In this document: positions 7,849-16,661 of the stretch, piece by piece | Layout of the letters: each line of letters starts with the position of its first letter | Numbering within the stretch: the stretch's first letter is position 1 | Source: Pseudobdellovibrionaceae bacterium | GTDB taxonomy: Bacteria > Bdellovibrionota > Bdellovibrionia > Bdellovibrionales > UBA1609 | Length of the DNA: 64,000 bases | NCBI GenBank assembly: GCA_020635055.1 | Contig: JACKAN010000008.1 | Span: 79,890 to 143,889 of the forward strand | Direction: 5' to 3' | Notes under the pieces: generated by a model | What the model saw: only the letters and a program-made list of their open reading frames with translations | Databases searched by the model: none | What the model was told of the DNA's origin: nothing | Made by a program: the position numbers and the translations under genes

Positions 7849-10336
7849 CTTAAACTTACGATTCTTCTTTCTAATGGTTCCATCTGCACAACCCTTCTTT
7901 CTTATCTCCGTATCTACAGCATCACTATCATATCCCTTATCTAAAAACACCATTCCACTATCTGGGCAAAGTTCCTCTTCCACAAAGGCTTTTGCGTCTG
8001 TTACGTCAGCCCCAGTGACTTTTACTTCTGTTATTATTCCTTGGCTCATATCTACTTGATGATGCCTCTTATAGCCCAGCCAAAACTTATTTTTTCCCTT
8101 ACACCCATACCTAGCATCTGGGTCTGGTGAATAGTTCTCAATATTTTTATTGTTCATTTTAGGATTATCATCATCATCTTTTTCTTCGTTCTTTTTATCT
8201 GATATCGCCTTATCTCGGGCTTTCCATATGTTTACTTTAGCCACCATTGATGAAGCATCCACAAATGTGAAGGCACCTCCCACATAACCCGCATTTTTTA
8301 TTGAGTCAGTGATTGTATTAAAAAGTTTCCTTAACTCCTCAGTACCTATTCTTTTTCTCAAGCGCCCAAAATAACTATGATCTGGAGTGCGCTCCTCAAG
8401 CCCGTATCCACAAAACCATTTGGCCGTATTGTTTTCTTGAAGGTACTTTTCTAGTTGTCGATCTGACAAATCCTCCCAAAACTGAATTAATAAAGTTTTA
8501 AACCCCCTTGTTAATGGCTCTGAGCCTGCACCCAATTTAGAGTAACAACTCTCAAGAGGAGTCAATAATGTGGGGAAATCAATTAATAAAGATAATCTAC
8601 GGTAGATATGAGAATCAGGGACAAGCCTTTCTAGTAAATCATCATACATCTTCAGCTGGGGATCTTCTTTTTTTAACATTTTGGAAAAATAAAATATTCT
8701 CTCTTAATTGGCTAGGTATGACGGACTTTGGCGACAGCCTCCATTTAGAGCTGAAATCCGAAATTAAGATAAGCGTTACGAGCCCAAAAACACCATTTAG
8801 TGAAAATATAAACAGAATTTTCCGTGAAAATTCTGAAGGTGCATAGGTTTGTCTAGAATTAGGGTTTTCCTCGCTTTTTGGGAGTAGTGATTCATACTTT
8901 GGCGAGCTACTCGACTGGGCCAAAGAGCATTGACCACAATATGAGGCCTTTAGGGCTTATGCTCTCGCCCTTAGTGATGTGGCTATTTAGTTGGGGTAGC
9001 ACGGATCTTTCGATCCTGTCGCATGGTTCAAACCCTTTGCCGACCAAATCCAAAACTCAAAGCGAACTCCAAATTTTTTATTTGATTGTCAAAGAGCTTG
9101 TTCCGCTCTCGGGACTTAATCTCTATGCCGTTGAGCAGTACAGCGGAACTATTACTGGCTGTGACCGCCATGCCTCTAGAAATGCGCTCACCTCTCTTAA
9201 AAATTTTGCTTTTACTTTTAGAGTTAATTGACGAGATCCGGTTAACACTTGAGCCGGTGCCGTTAGAAGTTTACGCCTTAGTTTTTTTGCAAAATGCGGT
9301 TTATCTGGTTGCTCCAGTAATGCCGCCCAGCGGATGAGGTTTTGAGCAATGAGTACAAATAAAAAGTAAACTTCATTGGCCGACATTTTTAAGCAAGGCA
9401 AGTGTTTGGCATCAAAGCCTATCTTAAACTCTTTAATCATATTTTCCACATCTGCACGCGGACGATATCTCTCTATCACTGACTGATAGCTTCGTTGACT
9501 CAAATCATAGTTAGTGGCTACGGCATGGTAGTGAAAGTGTCCGCATGCCACTCCAAAGACCTCATCTTCTCGCCATTGTTTTTTTATTACTACCGGGAAC
9601 ATGAGTTTTTTATCAGACCAGCTCGGGCGCCAGTGCCAACGATTTACATAACACTCTGCGGGCTCTTGTTTTTTACGTTTTAATTTTTTTAATTCTTCTG
9701 GGCCGTACTCCCACTCAACCCATGTCTTTGAATCCTCATCAATTTGTGTATGCCAGTTAATAGTTTTAGGAGCGGCTATGGTGAATGACGCCTGATGTGC
9801 CTGACAGGCTAGAACAAAGTCCTCTATTAAAAAAGCCGAATCACCGCTAACGTGAGCCACTTTTTCAAATGGATTTTTTATTTTTTTACCACGCAGAGGG
9901 GACAATACTTGGTCTAATAACTCGACGGGATGACCTTTAGGGTGAGCGGCCGGCAAGAGCTCTCCGGCAAAGCAAAAACCTAGTTCATCGAAAATTGTTA
10001 AAGAAGAGTAACCAAAGACGAACTTTTCACGGGAGGTCTTCATCCAACCCACACCTTCCATCTTACGGCCCGTTTGCTCGTGAGCTGTGCCGTCGATTTT
10101 AAAATGGGGAAGCTCTTCCCCCTTATGAGGGTGGACTTTACGGGTATGTGCTCGCAGGGTGTAGCCCATAGTTGTTAAAAACTTTTTTAATGCGTTGATG
10201 TGCTCTTTTTCAAACCTGCGCAAATAATTTCCCAGTGTTTTAGGTGTTGGAACTTTACCGTCAAAAAGTTCTTCCAAAAGTTCGTCATCATCAAATTCCT
10301 CAATATCTTCGATACTGTCATGACCACTGAGAAGAC

Positions 10337-11653
10337 CGCAATGACTCGTAAAAAAGGTAACTTTCAAAGGTTTGACATTTTTGAGGAAATCACTGAGTTA
10401 CTCATAAAAATCATACCTTAGAGTAATTGTTAGCTTAACAACATTAGAAAGGGGATAAACATGAGTCACTCAGCAAAAAAACAATACCTTATGGCAATAC
10501 TCGAGCGCTACCAAAAATCGTCTAAAAAAGAGAAAAAAGTTATATTGAATGAATTCTGCTCAATCTGTGGATACAGTAGAAAATATGCAATTAGGCTTTT
10601 AAATGGGCAGTTAGAAATTCCTTTAACCAAACGTGGCCGCAAGCCCAAATATACGAAAGAGACTAAGGAACATTTGATAGCTCTTTGGCATGCAATGGGG
10701 CGCATATGCTCAAAGAGGATGGTTAAGGCTATTCCAGAATGGCTAACCTACTACGAGGGCACGGGGCTGACAGAGGGTACAGAATCTCAACTTAAAGAGC
10801 TAAGTGCTACTACCATTGATCGTCTTTTAAAAAGTGAACGTACAGGCAAAGGGCGTTCAACAACAAAACCCTCGCAGTACTGGTATAAATCGAGAATACC
10901 AATTCAGGCGGAAGATAGCCATATTACAGATCCAGGATTTGTAACCTCAGACACAGTAGCACACTGTGGAGAGACAGTTGCTGGTGAATACACACACTCA
11001 CTTACAGTCACAGATTTGGCAACAGCATGGACTGAAAATAGGGCTACATGGCGCAAAGGAAGCACTGTTATTAAAGAGGCCATGCAAGATGTGGAGGACT
11101 CATTTCCATTTTCAATAACTGGGTTTAAGTCTGATTGTGGGTCGGAGTTTATTAATAGTGAACTTTTTAAATACTTTGTGCAAAGAGAAGAGCCTATTCA
11201 GTTTTATCGATCTCGTCCATATCAAAAAAACGACAATTGCCATGTAGAGCAAAAAAACTTAACTCATGTTAGGAGGCTCTTTGGCTATGATCGTTTTGAC
11301 AATGAGGAGCTTGTTGGGCTCATGAATGACATTTATAAAAATTATTGGAATCCACTTCAAAATTACTTTTTACCAACAATGAAATTAATAAAAAAAGAAC
11401 GTATAAATGGAAAGATAAAAAAGAAATTTGATGAGCCCCAGACTCCATTTGAAAGAGTTCTAAACTCAAATAAGTTAACTGCCGAGGAGAGAGAGAAGTT
11501 AATAGAAAAAAAGAAAAAACTAAACCCATTCGAGTTAAGGATGGGATTGGAAATTAAGCTAAAAGAATTTAAATTAAAAGCCAATAAGTTAAACAATTTA
11601 CTTAAGGCTTCATAGCTAACTATTTCAGTTACATTTTTAAATGAGTCAACACG
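10337..11653 (+). mobile_element. Integrase-core (rve) insertion sequence, 1317 bp, complete
   Basis: The ends read CGCAATGACTCGT (left) and CGTGTTGACTCAT (complement of the right end), sharing a TGACTC core. It is flanked by the 4-bp duplication AGAC (10333-10336 and 11654-11657). Comparison with the uninterrupted IS1380 copy A at the same site confirms both boundaries to the base. It holds one transposase gene. Confidence 0.92.
10461..11615 (+). CDS. Transposase with integrase catalytic core
   Basis: 384 residues. The N-terminal HTH region (CSICGYSRKYAIRLLNG, residues 31-47) is followed by an RNase-H-like core with the first Asp in FVTSDTVAHCGET, the second in FKSDCGSEFINSE and the Glu in NDNCHVEQKNLTHVRRLFGY. 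The C-terminus is rich in Lys. This DTVAHCG/HVEQKN type is widespread in proteobacteria and usually annotated only as integrase-core transposase; I cannot assign the ISfinder family with confidence. AGAAAGGGG lies just upstream of ATG 10461. The frame is intact, so the element may be mobile. Confidence 0.88.
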   Translation: MSHSAKKQYLMAILERYQKSSKKEKKVILNEFCSICGYSRKYAIRLLNGQLEIPLTKRGRKPKYTKETKEHLIALWHAMGRICSKRMVKAIPEWLTYYEGTGLTEGTESQLKELSATTIDRLLKSERTGKGRSTTKPSQYWYKSRIPIQAEDSHITDPGFVTSDTVAHCGETVAGEYTHSLTVTDLATAWTENRATWRKGSTVIKEAMQDVEDSFPFSITGFKSDCGSEFINSELFKYFVQREEPIQFYRSRPYQKNDNCHVEQKNLTHVRRLFGYDRFDNEELVGLMNDIYKNYWNPLQNYFLPTMKLIKKERINGKIKKKFDEPQTPFERVLNSNKLTAEEREKLIEKKKKLNPFELRMGLEIKLKEFKLKANKLNNLLKAS

Positions 11654-12025
11654 AGACTAGCTATGAGCAGTAAGCTCAAACCGTAATTGCCAAATGAGCG
11701 ATTACTCCCATCTTCTGGTAAACACTTAGCCAACTCTTTACCCAAGCTTGTTGAATCAAAAATATGCAGCAATGCCTGAAGGCCGCCTCTAGAGACGATA
11801 GCTTTGTTACTCACCTCATAACGAGGGGCAGGGATAAAAAGAGACTTTTTAGAATGTTTGTCATGATGCATAGGCATTGGTTCTACCTCGAAAGTTTTGT
11901 GGCTTATAGAACTTATTTTGTTTTCACGAGAATTGTGAATGAATACCACACTTGAAAAATACCGCAGCCCCTTAAGCAATGCGGCTTAGGAAGATTTTAA
12001 ACATTTTTCTATTTTCCGATCTCAG

Positions 12026-13063
12026 TTTAAATTTTCTCCGGGCATGAGCATTACAATAAACATTTTTTATTAAAACTAATTTTTCTGCTTTGCGGTGGAC
12101 ATTACTCACTTTTACTGCTTTGCCATAACCAGAGAACACATCACTTACTAAAAACTCACAGGCTGAGTCCTTTAAAATCTTCGAGGCCACATCACCACTT
12201 CTCGTATCATGGATCTCAAAATAACAGCTCATTCGTGTAGAAAATCCCCACAAATACCAACTTTTATTGTAATTCCTCTCTAACATCCGATGAGGTGTCT
12301 CATCGGCGTGAAGAACTTTCTCTGAACTAACTTCTTTTTTTAATTTATCGTAGGCACCCTTTGTAAAATCGGCCAATACATGTGTTAACTCTATTAAACT
12401 TTGTGGGGGTAAGTCTAATAAACCATTTCTCTTAGCCATGCCCACATAACGCTCCACGGGAATAAGATCACAGTACTTACTCACCGCTACATCTATAATC
12501 ATATCATCACTGTAACTTGAACCGGGCTTTATTCTCGGAGGGGCGGGCGCTGTTACTATATCCCCATGGCACTTACCACATCTATATTTATGGCGCTTCT
12601 GACGGATAACTACATATTGAGAGGGAATAACTGTTATAAATTCACTGTTTTCTGTCATCCCTGAGTCTTTCATCTCTGTTCCACAGCACTTACAGCTAGG
12701 TAAATCTTGTAACTCTACTTCGCGCTCAATAAGTGGCGCATCCGAATAACGAAGGGACGGAAGTTGAACTTTCTTTTTCTTCTTGCGGTTTTTATTTTGA
12801 TGCTTTCTCTTGTCTTCAGCACTTGCTTGCTTTTCTGAACTCTTGCCAAAAAATTTATTCTTTATCGTGATGTACTGCTCTTCTATATATAAAGTTTTTT
12901 GTTTGAGCTCGTTATTGGCAACCCTCAAACGATCATTATCTTTATTGATTGTATCTATAACTCGCCCTTGCAGATCAATAAACTCAAGCATCTCTTCTTT
13001 AGACAGTGACTCGAGTTTATGACGGGGAACTGGGGAAAATAATTGTTGTTGATTCATTAACAA
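12026..13063 (-). pseudogene. tnpC: IS66 transposase TnpC, 3'-truncated
   Basis: About 345 native residues remain. Visible family features are the N-terminal coiled coil and leucine-rich stretch, the KKVQLP region, the zinc-binding type motif CKCCGTEM with a later CGKCHGDIVTAP, and the transposase core start VLHADETPHRML. The frame breaks after CNAHARRKF, where the IS1380 terminus begins, and then ends with 16 foreign residues encoded by that element. The C-terminal catalytic part is absent from the window. The start is ATG 13063, eleven bases after the tnpB stop. Confidence 0.9.
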
Positions 13064-13074
13064 TTATTAAATAA

Positions 13075-13476
13075 TTATATCAATGTTTCTTGCAACTCGC
13101 TCCCACTGCGGCATTTATTTTTATTTATCTTTTTAATCTCACTTGGACTTTCAATAAATCTTTTCTCTAAATCTGCACCCTCAAAAAATAAAGAAAACTC
13201 CGCCTGTGTTAGTACAACCTCTTTATCGTAAAATGGATTGATGCGACTAAAAAGGCCTCGCTCCATTCGTTTGCATATCAGCACTAAACCCGTACCATCA
13301 TAGAAAAGACATTTACAAGCATTACGCCTCTTATTTATAAAAACAAATAAATGGCCAGAGAAGGGATCCTTCTCCAGCACATTCTTTGTCTTGCTAAACA
13401 AGGTGTCGTAACTGGCCCGCATGTCCGTTGGCTCTTTACTTACATAAATCTTGGTTCTGCGATTAATCGCTATCAT
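13075..13476 (-). CDS. tnpB: IS66 accessory protein TnpB
   Basis: 133 residues with the hallmark pattern KIYVSKEPTDMRASYDTL near residue 9, then HLFVFINKRRNACKCLFYDGTGL and KRMERGLF. TnpB is required with TnpC for IS66 transposition. Its start overlaps the tnpA stop by four bases (ATGA), which indicates translational coupling. The C-terminal tail (from about residue 105) is longer and more basic than usual. Confidence 0.92.
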   Translation of the reverse strand: MIAINRRTKIYVSKEPTDMRASYDTLFSKTKNVLEKDPFSGHLFVFINKRRNACKCLFYDGTGLVLICKRMERGLFSRINPFYDKEVVLTQAEFSLFFEGADLEKRFIESPSEIKKINKNKCRSGSELQETLI

Positions 13477-13853
13477 GCCACCTTTTTCTCCACTTTATTT
13501 AAAAATTCCACCAACTGGTCTACCTGGGAAAAGCGAATCACCCTTCCCCTTTCCCACTTCATCGTTATCGGCGACTTGCTGTTGTCTTCACTTGTTGTGG
13601 GTGATTCCACTCGTACTTCCTTAAATGTCTCAACTGGAAAGTGACCTTCTCTACGCATGCGCTTGGCTTTTCCTATTATTCCTGCCATACCCGTCTTACT
13701 CACACCAACAGATTTATAAAAATCTTTTGTCGTTCCTGACCACTGCTCCCAAGCTGATAAAATTTCCATATACAACTGGTCATCTGTAATTCGAACTCGT
13801 CCACTTTTTCCTCGAAATGTACTTATCTTTTTTCTTAATATTTCCATATCCAT
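13473..13853 (-). CDS. tnpA: IS66 accessory protein TnpA
   Basis: 126 residues. A WEQWSGTTKDFYKSVGVSK segment (residues 35-54) resembles the winged or HTH recognition region of IS66 TnpA proteins, with a Ser/Thr-rich linker and basic C-terminus. It is first in the tnpABC operon. GGAGGTGTTAG lies upstream of the ATG on the complement strand. The family is variable, so the call depends mainly on position before tnpB. Confidence 0.82.
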   Translation of the reverse strand: MDMEILRKKISTFRGKSGRVRITDDQLYMEILSAWEQWSGTTKDFYKSVGVSKTGMAGIIGKAKRMRREGHFPVETFKEVRVESPTTSEDNSKSPITMKWERGRVIRFSQVDQLVEFLNKVEKKVA

Positions 13854-13940
13854 TCTAACACCTCCATGTGTTTGGTTGTTACTTAATACAATTTAACAGT
13901 TATTTTAAATTTGAAAATGTGGGCTATATAGACGATTTAC

Positions 13941-14174
13941 AGAAAACATAATCGTGTAGGCTAATTTTAGACTCCCAATAGAGCGAGCATGCAGCCTTTC
14001 AGGTAAACACTTTTCTAGCTCATCTTCCAGCCCACAACTGGAAAACAACTCAACTAATACGGGTAAGCCTCCTGCAAAGGTGAGTTTATCCTCGCATGGG
14101 ACATACACAATTTTACGCAAAGCCTTATTTAATTTTTTCTTTAACTTTTGTTTATTGATTTTCACAGCTGGCAT
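13941..14174 (-). pseudogene. N-terminal fragment of a second IS1380-like transposase
   Basis: About 78 residues align by eye with the N-terminus of the intact IS1380 transposase, including AGGLPVLVELFSSCGLEDELEKCLPE versus GGLQALLHIFDSTSLGKELAKCLPE. It is clearly a divergent relative, not a copy. The frame is cut at about 13940 by the IS66 terminus, and the rest of the gene is not found elsewhere in the window. It starts at ATG 14174 behind GGAGGGAC. Confidence 0.78.
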
Positions 14175-14568
14175 AGTCCCTCCAAGAAAAAATGGTAATA
14201 TAAATATACATCAAGAAACTGTCAGCTAAGAAATTTTCAATAAAAAATTGATTCACTAAAATAGTGAAAATCTTAGTCCAAGCAAAAGATTTACAGTCTT
14301 AGTTTTTGAAGAATTTTAGGGTTTTTTGTCGCGGATGCGGGCATTAACTCTGTAACATAAAAATATGTTAATCTTATTTTGTTATAAAATAAACTACTCG
14401 AGTTATTAGATAGTTAATATTAAAACTAACTGTTTCAAATACTTGCACATACCCCACTGTCAAAATTAAACAAAGTTAAGAAATATAAACATTTATAAAC
14501 TAAAGAAATAATAAAAGCACCCGATAAAATCCTATACCTTTGTCTAAATCAAAAATGGATGTTTTAAA
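14175..14568. other. AT-rich intergenic region upstream of the defence-like operon
   Basis: No ORF I would support. It contains a 44-base element at 14437-14480 shared with the region upstream of the surface-protein gene at 37127-37170 (see that repeat) and several A/T runs. It probably holds the promoter of the 14569-17948 operon, but no convincing -35/-10 pair stands out. Confidence 0.5.
14437..14480 (+). promoter_or_regulatory. Conserved upstream element, copy 1
   Basis: 34 of 44 bases match 37127-37170 by hand alignment. Conserved blocks are AAATACTT, CACTG, CAAAAT and AAAGTTAAG. Each copy lies 55-90 bp before the first ORF of an otherwise unrelated gene on the same strand, which suggests a shared promoter or operator, or the edge of an unrecognised mobile element. 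Confidence 0.45.
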
Positions 14569-15261
14569 ATGAGTTCAACTTTGAAAAAGGAAGAAGTAAA
14601 ACTTCAAAAAAAAGTATTAGAGGAAGCAAAAAAGAGTTTTTCAATATATACAGTACAACTTTTTGAGTTAAACAAAAAAACTAATCGGCCACCACTAAAC
14701 AAAAAAATTCAATATAATGTAAATGAAGAAATCGAACACATTAAGAATGACGAAAATGCTTTATCAAGAAAAAGACTAAGACCATCACTAATAGATTTAT
14801 TTGTATTTAGTGGGGAGTTTAATTCAGTTATCGGCTTGGAGGGCTTAAGATCCTTTAAAGAAGGAATACTGTCACAAATTAAAGATGAAAATAAAACTAC
14901 TAGTTTAGAACTCAATGAAGAGTATATATATCAACTAATTTTTGCATCTGGGATTTATATAGAATATCAAAATGCAAGTGAAGAACTGACAAAATTATAT
15001 GACAAATATGATTATAGAAACTTTCAGAGATGGATTTTACTAAATAAAAAATCACCTACTGTAGAAAACCTAAAGATATATTCTGAAAATTATAAACTGT
15101 TAAAATATATTAATGAAATAAGTGAATCAGAAATAGAACATATGACTTATACACTTAAATTCATGAACAAATTAATATTTGAAAAACTAAATTCATTTTT
15201 AATAAAAGAATTAGAAATAAATATTAAATCATTATACAAAGCTGGAATAAAGGTGTTTTAG
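14569..15261 (+). CDS. Protein of unknown function, first gene of a defence-like operon
   Basis: I do not recognise this family. The 230 residues are charged and mostly helical in appearance (Lys/Glu/Leu/Ile-rich). There is no signal peptide or clear membrane segment, and only one Cys-free globular stretch (LIDLFVFSGEFNSVIGLEGLRSFKEG, about 80-105). The stop is separated by one base from the next ATG (15263), so it is tightly co-translated with the GIY-YIG protein. GTTTTAAAATG precedes the start with only a weak ribosome site. Codon use is very AT-rich, as in the rest of the operon. It could be a sensor or partner of the nuclease; this is inferred only from context. Confidence 0.72.
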   Translation: MSSTLKKEEVKLQKKVLEEAKKSFSIYTVQLFELNKKTNRPPLNKKIQYNVNEEIEHIKNDENALSRKRLRPSLIDLFVFSGEFNSVIGLEGLRSFKEGILSQIKDENKTTSLELNEEYIYQLIFASGIYIEYQNASEELTKLYDKYDYRNFQRWILLNKKSPTVENLKIYSENYKLLKYINEISESEIEHMTYTLKFMNKLIFEKLNSFLIKELEINIKSLYKAGIKVF

Positions 15262-15262
15262 C

Positions 15263-16651
15263 ATGGACTTATTACCAAATATAACATTATTTTTATCATT
15301 AACCTTTCTGTTAACTACAATAGTTCTCGTTATTAAAAATAGTAAAAAATCAGATCATATAAATATACTTGAAGTAAAATTTGAGGAACAAAAAAAGAAG
15401 CTATTTGAACTAGAAGACAAAAAACAATTGCCAAAAGACTACGATGATTTGTTAGATTACAAAGTTACTTCTTCTAAAGAAATATCTGAGCTGAATAAAA
15501 CGATAGAAACTCTAAAGCAAGTTCAAAGAGAAAAAAAATCAACTGATAAAGTTTCGCAAGAATATAAAGAATTAATTCTAAAAGTGGAAAAATTAAAAAC
15601 TGAAATTGGAGAAGTGAGAGAATATCAACATCTTGAAGAGTGTGGTTTATTTTCATTTAGATTTAACTTTGAAGATATTGAGAAGTATGCAGATGCTTTA
15701 CACATAATAAGACAAGCGCAAAAGAAATTAATTAGAGAAGAAAAAGCATTTATCTGCGAATCTTTAGGTCTAAATGGAACACCAATAGTTAAAAATCTTT
15801 CAAAGTTAGTAATCTTGTCTTTTAATAGTGCTTCTGAACTTATTATCAAAAATGTAAAATACAATAACTATGATTCATGTGAGTTGAAGCTGATATCTTT
15901 ATATAACAAAATTAATGACATGTTAGCTCCTTTTAATTCTTTTTTAACTGAAGATTATTTTAAAAGTAAGTTGAAAGAAATGGCAATTTCTCTCGAATAC
16001 CAAGAGGAAAAACAAAGAATTAAGCAAGAACAAGATGAATTAAAAGCACAAATTAGAGAAGAACAAAGAGAGCTTGAAGAGGCAGAAAGAGCTAGAGATC
16101 AAGCCATTGAAAATGAAAAAGAGGCCATGGAGGCACTAGAAAAAGCTAGGAAAGAGCTTGAAGGTAAAGCTGAAGCAGAAAAGGAACAGTTTATTTTAAA
16201 AATAAAAGAATTGGAATCAAAGTTAGCAGAGGCACACGATAAGACTGTTAGAGCCATTTCTAACGCACAGTTAACAAGTGTAGGTCACGTATATATAATT
16301 TCTAATATAGGTTCTTTTGGAGAGGGAATATTCAAAATTGGTATGACTAGAAGAGATACTCCTTTGGATCGCGTAAGAGAGTTAAGTGATGCTTCAGTCC
16401 CATTTTCTTTTGACGTACATGCACTAATTTATAGTGAAAATGCGCGCAAATTAGAGTCTGATTTGCATCATTACTTCGACACAAGACGTTTGAATAAAAT
16501 TAATAAAAGAAAAGAATTCTTTGAAGTTAAGCTACAGGAAATTGAAAATGCCTGTAGAGAGATGAACTATAGCATTAAGTTTACAAAATTAGCTGAGGCT
16601 ATTGAATTTAGGAAAACAAAAGAATTAACTTCTAATAAAGAGGCTTCTTAA
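15263..16651 (+). CDS. Membrane-anchored DUF4041 / T5orf172 (GIY-YIG) protein
   Basis: 462 residues. An N-terminal transmembrane helix (about 5-24) is followed by a long coiled coil (30-120), a DUF4041-like region at about 115-220 (GLFSFRFNFEDIEKYADALHII), a second coiled coil rich in Glu/Lys/Gln (250-330) and a C-terminal T5orf172 domain from about 341 to 430. That domain belongs to the GIY-YIG nuclease superfamily and shows GHVYIISNIGSFGEG, IFKIGMTRR, the conserved Glu in ARKLESDLHHYFD and RKEFFEV. Predicted to be a DNA endonuclease tethered to the inner membrane. It follows the 230-residue gene by one base and precedes the broken third gene by ten bases, behind AAGGGGGAG. DUF4041/T5orf172 proteins recur in prophages and defence islands. 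Confidence 0.85.
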   Translation: MDLLPNITLFLSLTFLLTTIVLVIKNSKKSDHINILEVKFEEQKKKLFELEDKKQLPKDYDDLLDYKVTSSKEISELNKTIETLKQVQREKKSTDKVSQEYKELILKVEKLKTEIGEVREYQHLEECGLFSFRFNFEDIEKYADALHIIRQAQKKLIREEKAFICESLGLNGTPIVKNLSKLVILSFNSASELIIKNVKYNNYDSCELKLISLYNKINDMLAPFNSFLTEDYFKSKLKEMAISLEYQEEKQRIKQEQDELKAQIREEQRELEEAERARDQAIENEKEAMEALEKARKELEGKAEAEKEQFILKIKELESKLAEAHDKTVRAISNAQLTSVGHVYIISNIGSFGEGIFKIGMTRRDTPLDRVRELSDASVPFSFDVHALIYSENARKLESDLHHYFDTRRLNKINKRKEFFEVKLQEIENACREMNYSIKFTKLAEAIEFRKTKELTSNKEAS

Positions 16652-16661
16652 GGGGGAGTAA

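Larger units (their letters stand above)
5706..8679 (-). pseudogene. IS5-family transposase split by IS1380-type insertion
   Basis: The coding parts are 8679-7855 (5' part, 275 codons) and 5894-5706 (3' part). Joined across the insertion they give 1014 bp with no frame change, equal to the intact copy at 39237-40250. The first part holds the DDE aspartates (FVDAS and FLDKGYDS), and the second part holds the glutamate motif MPFESTFSKISKYCRYRGKEK. The upstream part now reads through into the inserted element and ends in a foreign 16-residue tail. It is inactive as a single protein because the catalytic Glu is separated. Confidence 0.93.
5532..8741 (-). mobile_element. IS5-family element, copy A, interrupted by an IS1380-type element
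   Basis: The ends are GAGGCTGTTGCAAAA (left) and the complement of GAGGCTGTCGCCAAAG (right), imperfect inverted repeats. It is flanked by a 5-bp duplication CATTT (5527-5531 and 8742-8746). Removing the 1954-bp inserted element and its 6-bp duplication leaves exactly 1250 bp, the same length as the uninterrupted copy at 39175-40424. Confidence 0.93.
9123..11877 (-). pseudogene. IS1380-type transposase split by insertion
   Basis: The coding parts are 11877-11658 (N-terminal 73 codons) and 10336-9123. Together they give 1434 bp, exactly the length of the intact copy-A gene, with near identity in the shared parts. The break falls after the residues corresponding to LLLIASL, before LSGHDSIEDIEEFDDDE. 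All catalytic motifs remain in the downstream part but it has lost its DNA-binding N-terminus and native start. Confidence 0.92.
8751..12025 (-). mobile_element. IS1380-type element, copy B, interrupted by an integrase-core element
   Basis: Same ends as copy A. After subtracting the 1317-bp insertion and its 4-bp duplication the length is exactly 1954 bp. The right end cuts the IS66 tnpC gene. The left flank is not the expected tnpC remainder but a second IS1380 left-end fragment. No matching target duplication is found, so a deletion or recombination followed insertion. Confidence 0.9.
12026..13940 (-). mobile_element. IS66-family element A (incomplete)
   Basis: It carries tnpA, tnpB and the N-terminal two thirds of tnpC in the standard order. 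The outer end is probably the GTAAATCGTC terminus at 13931-13940 (complement strand), where it cuts an IS1380-like gene. The other end was lost when IS1380 copy B landed in tnpC and the distal flank was replaced. Confidence 0.82.
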
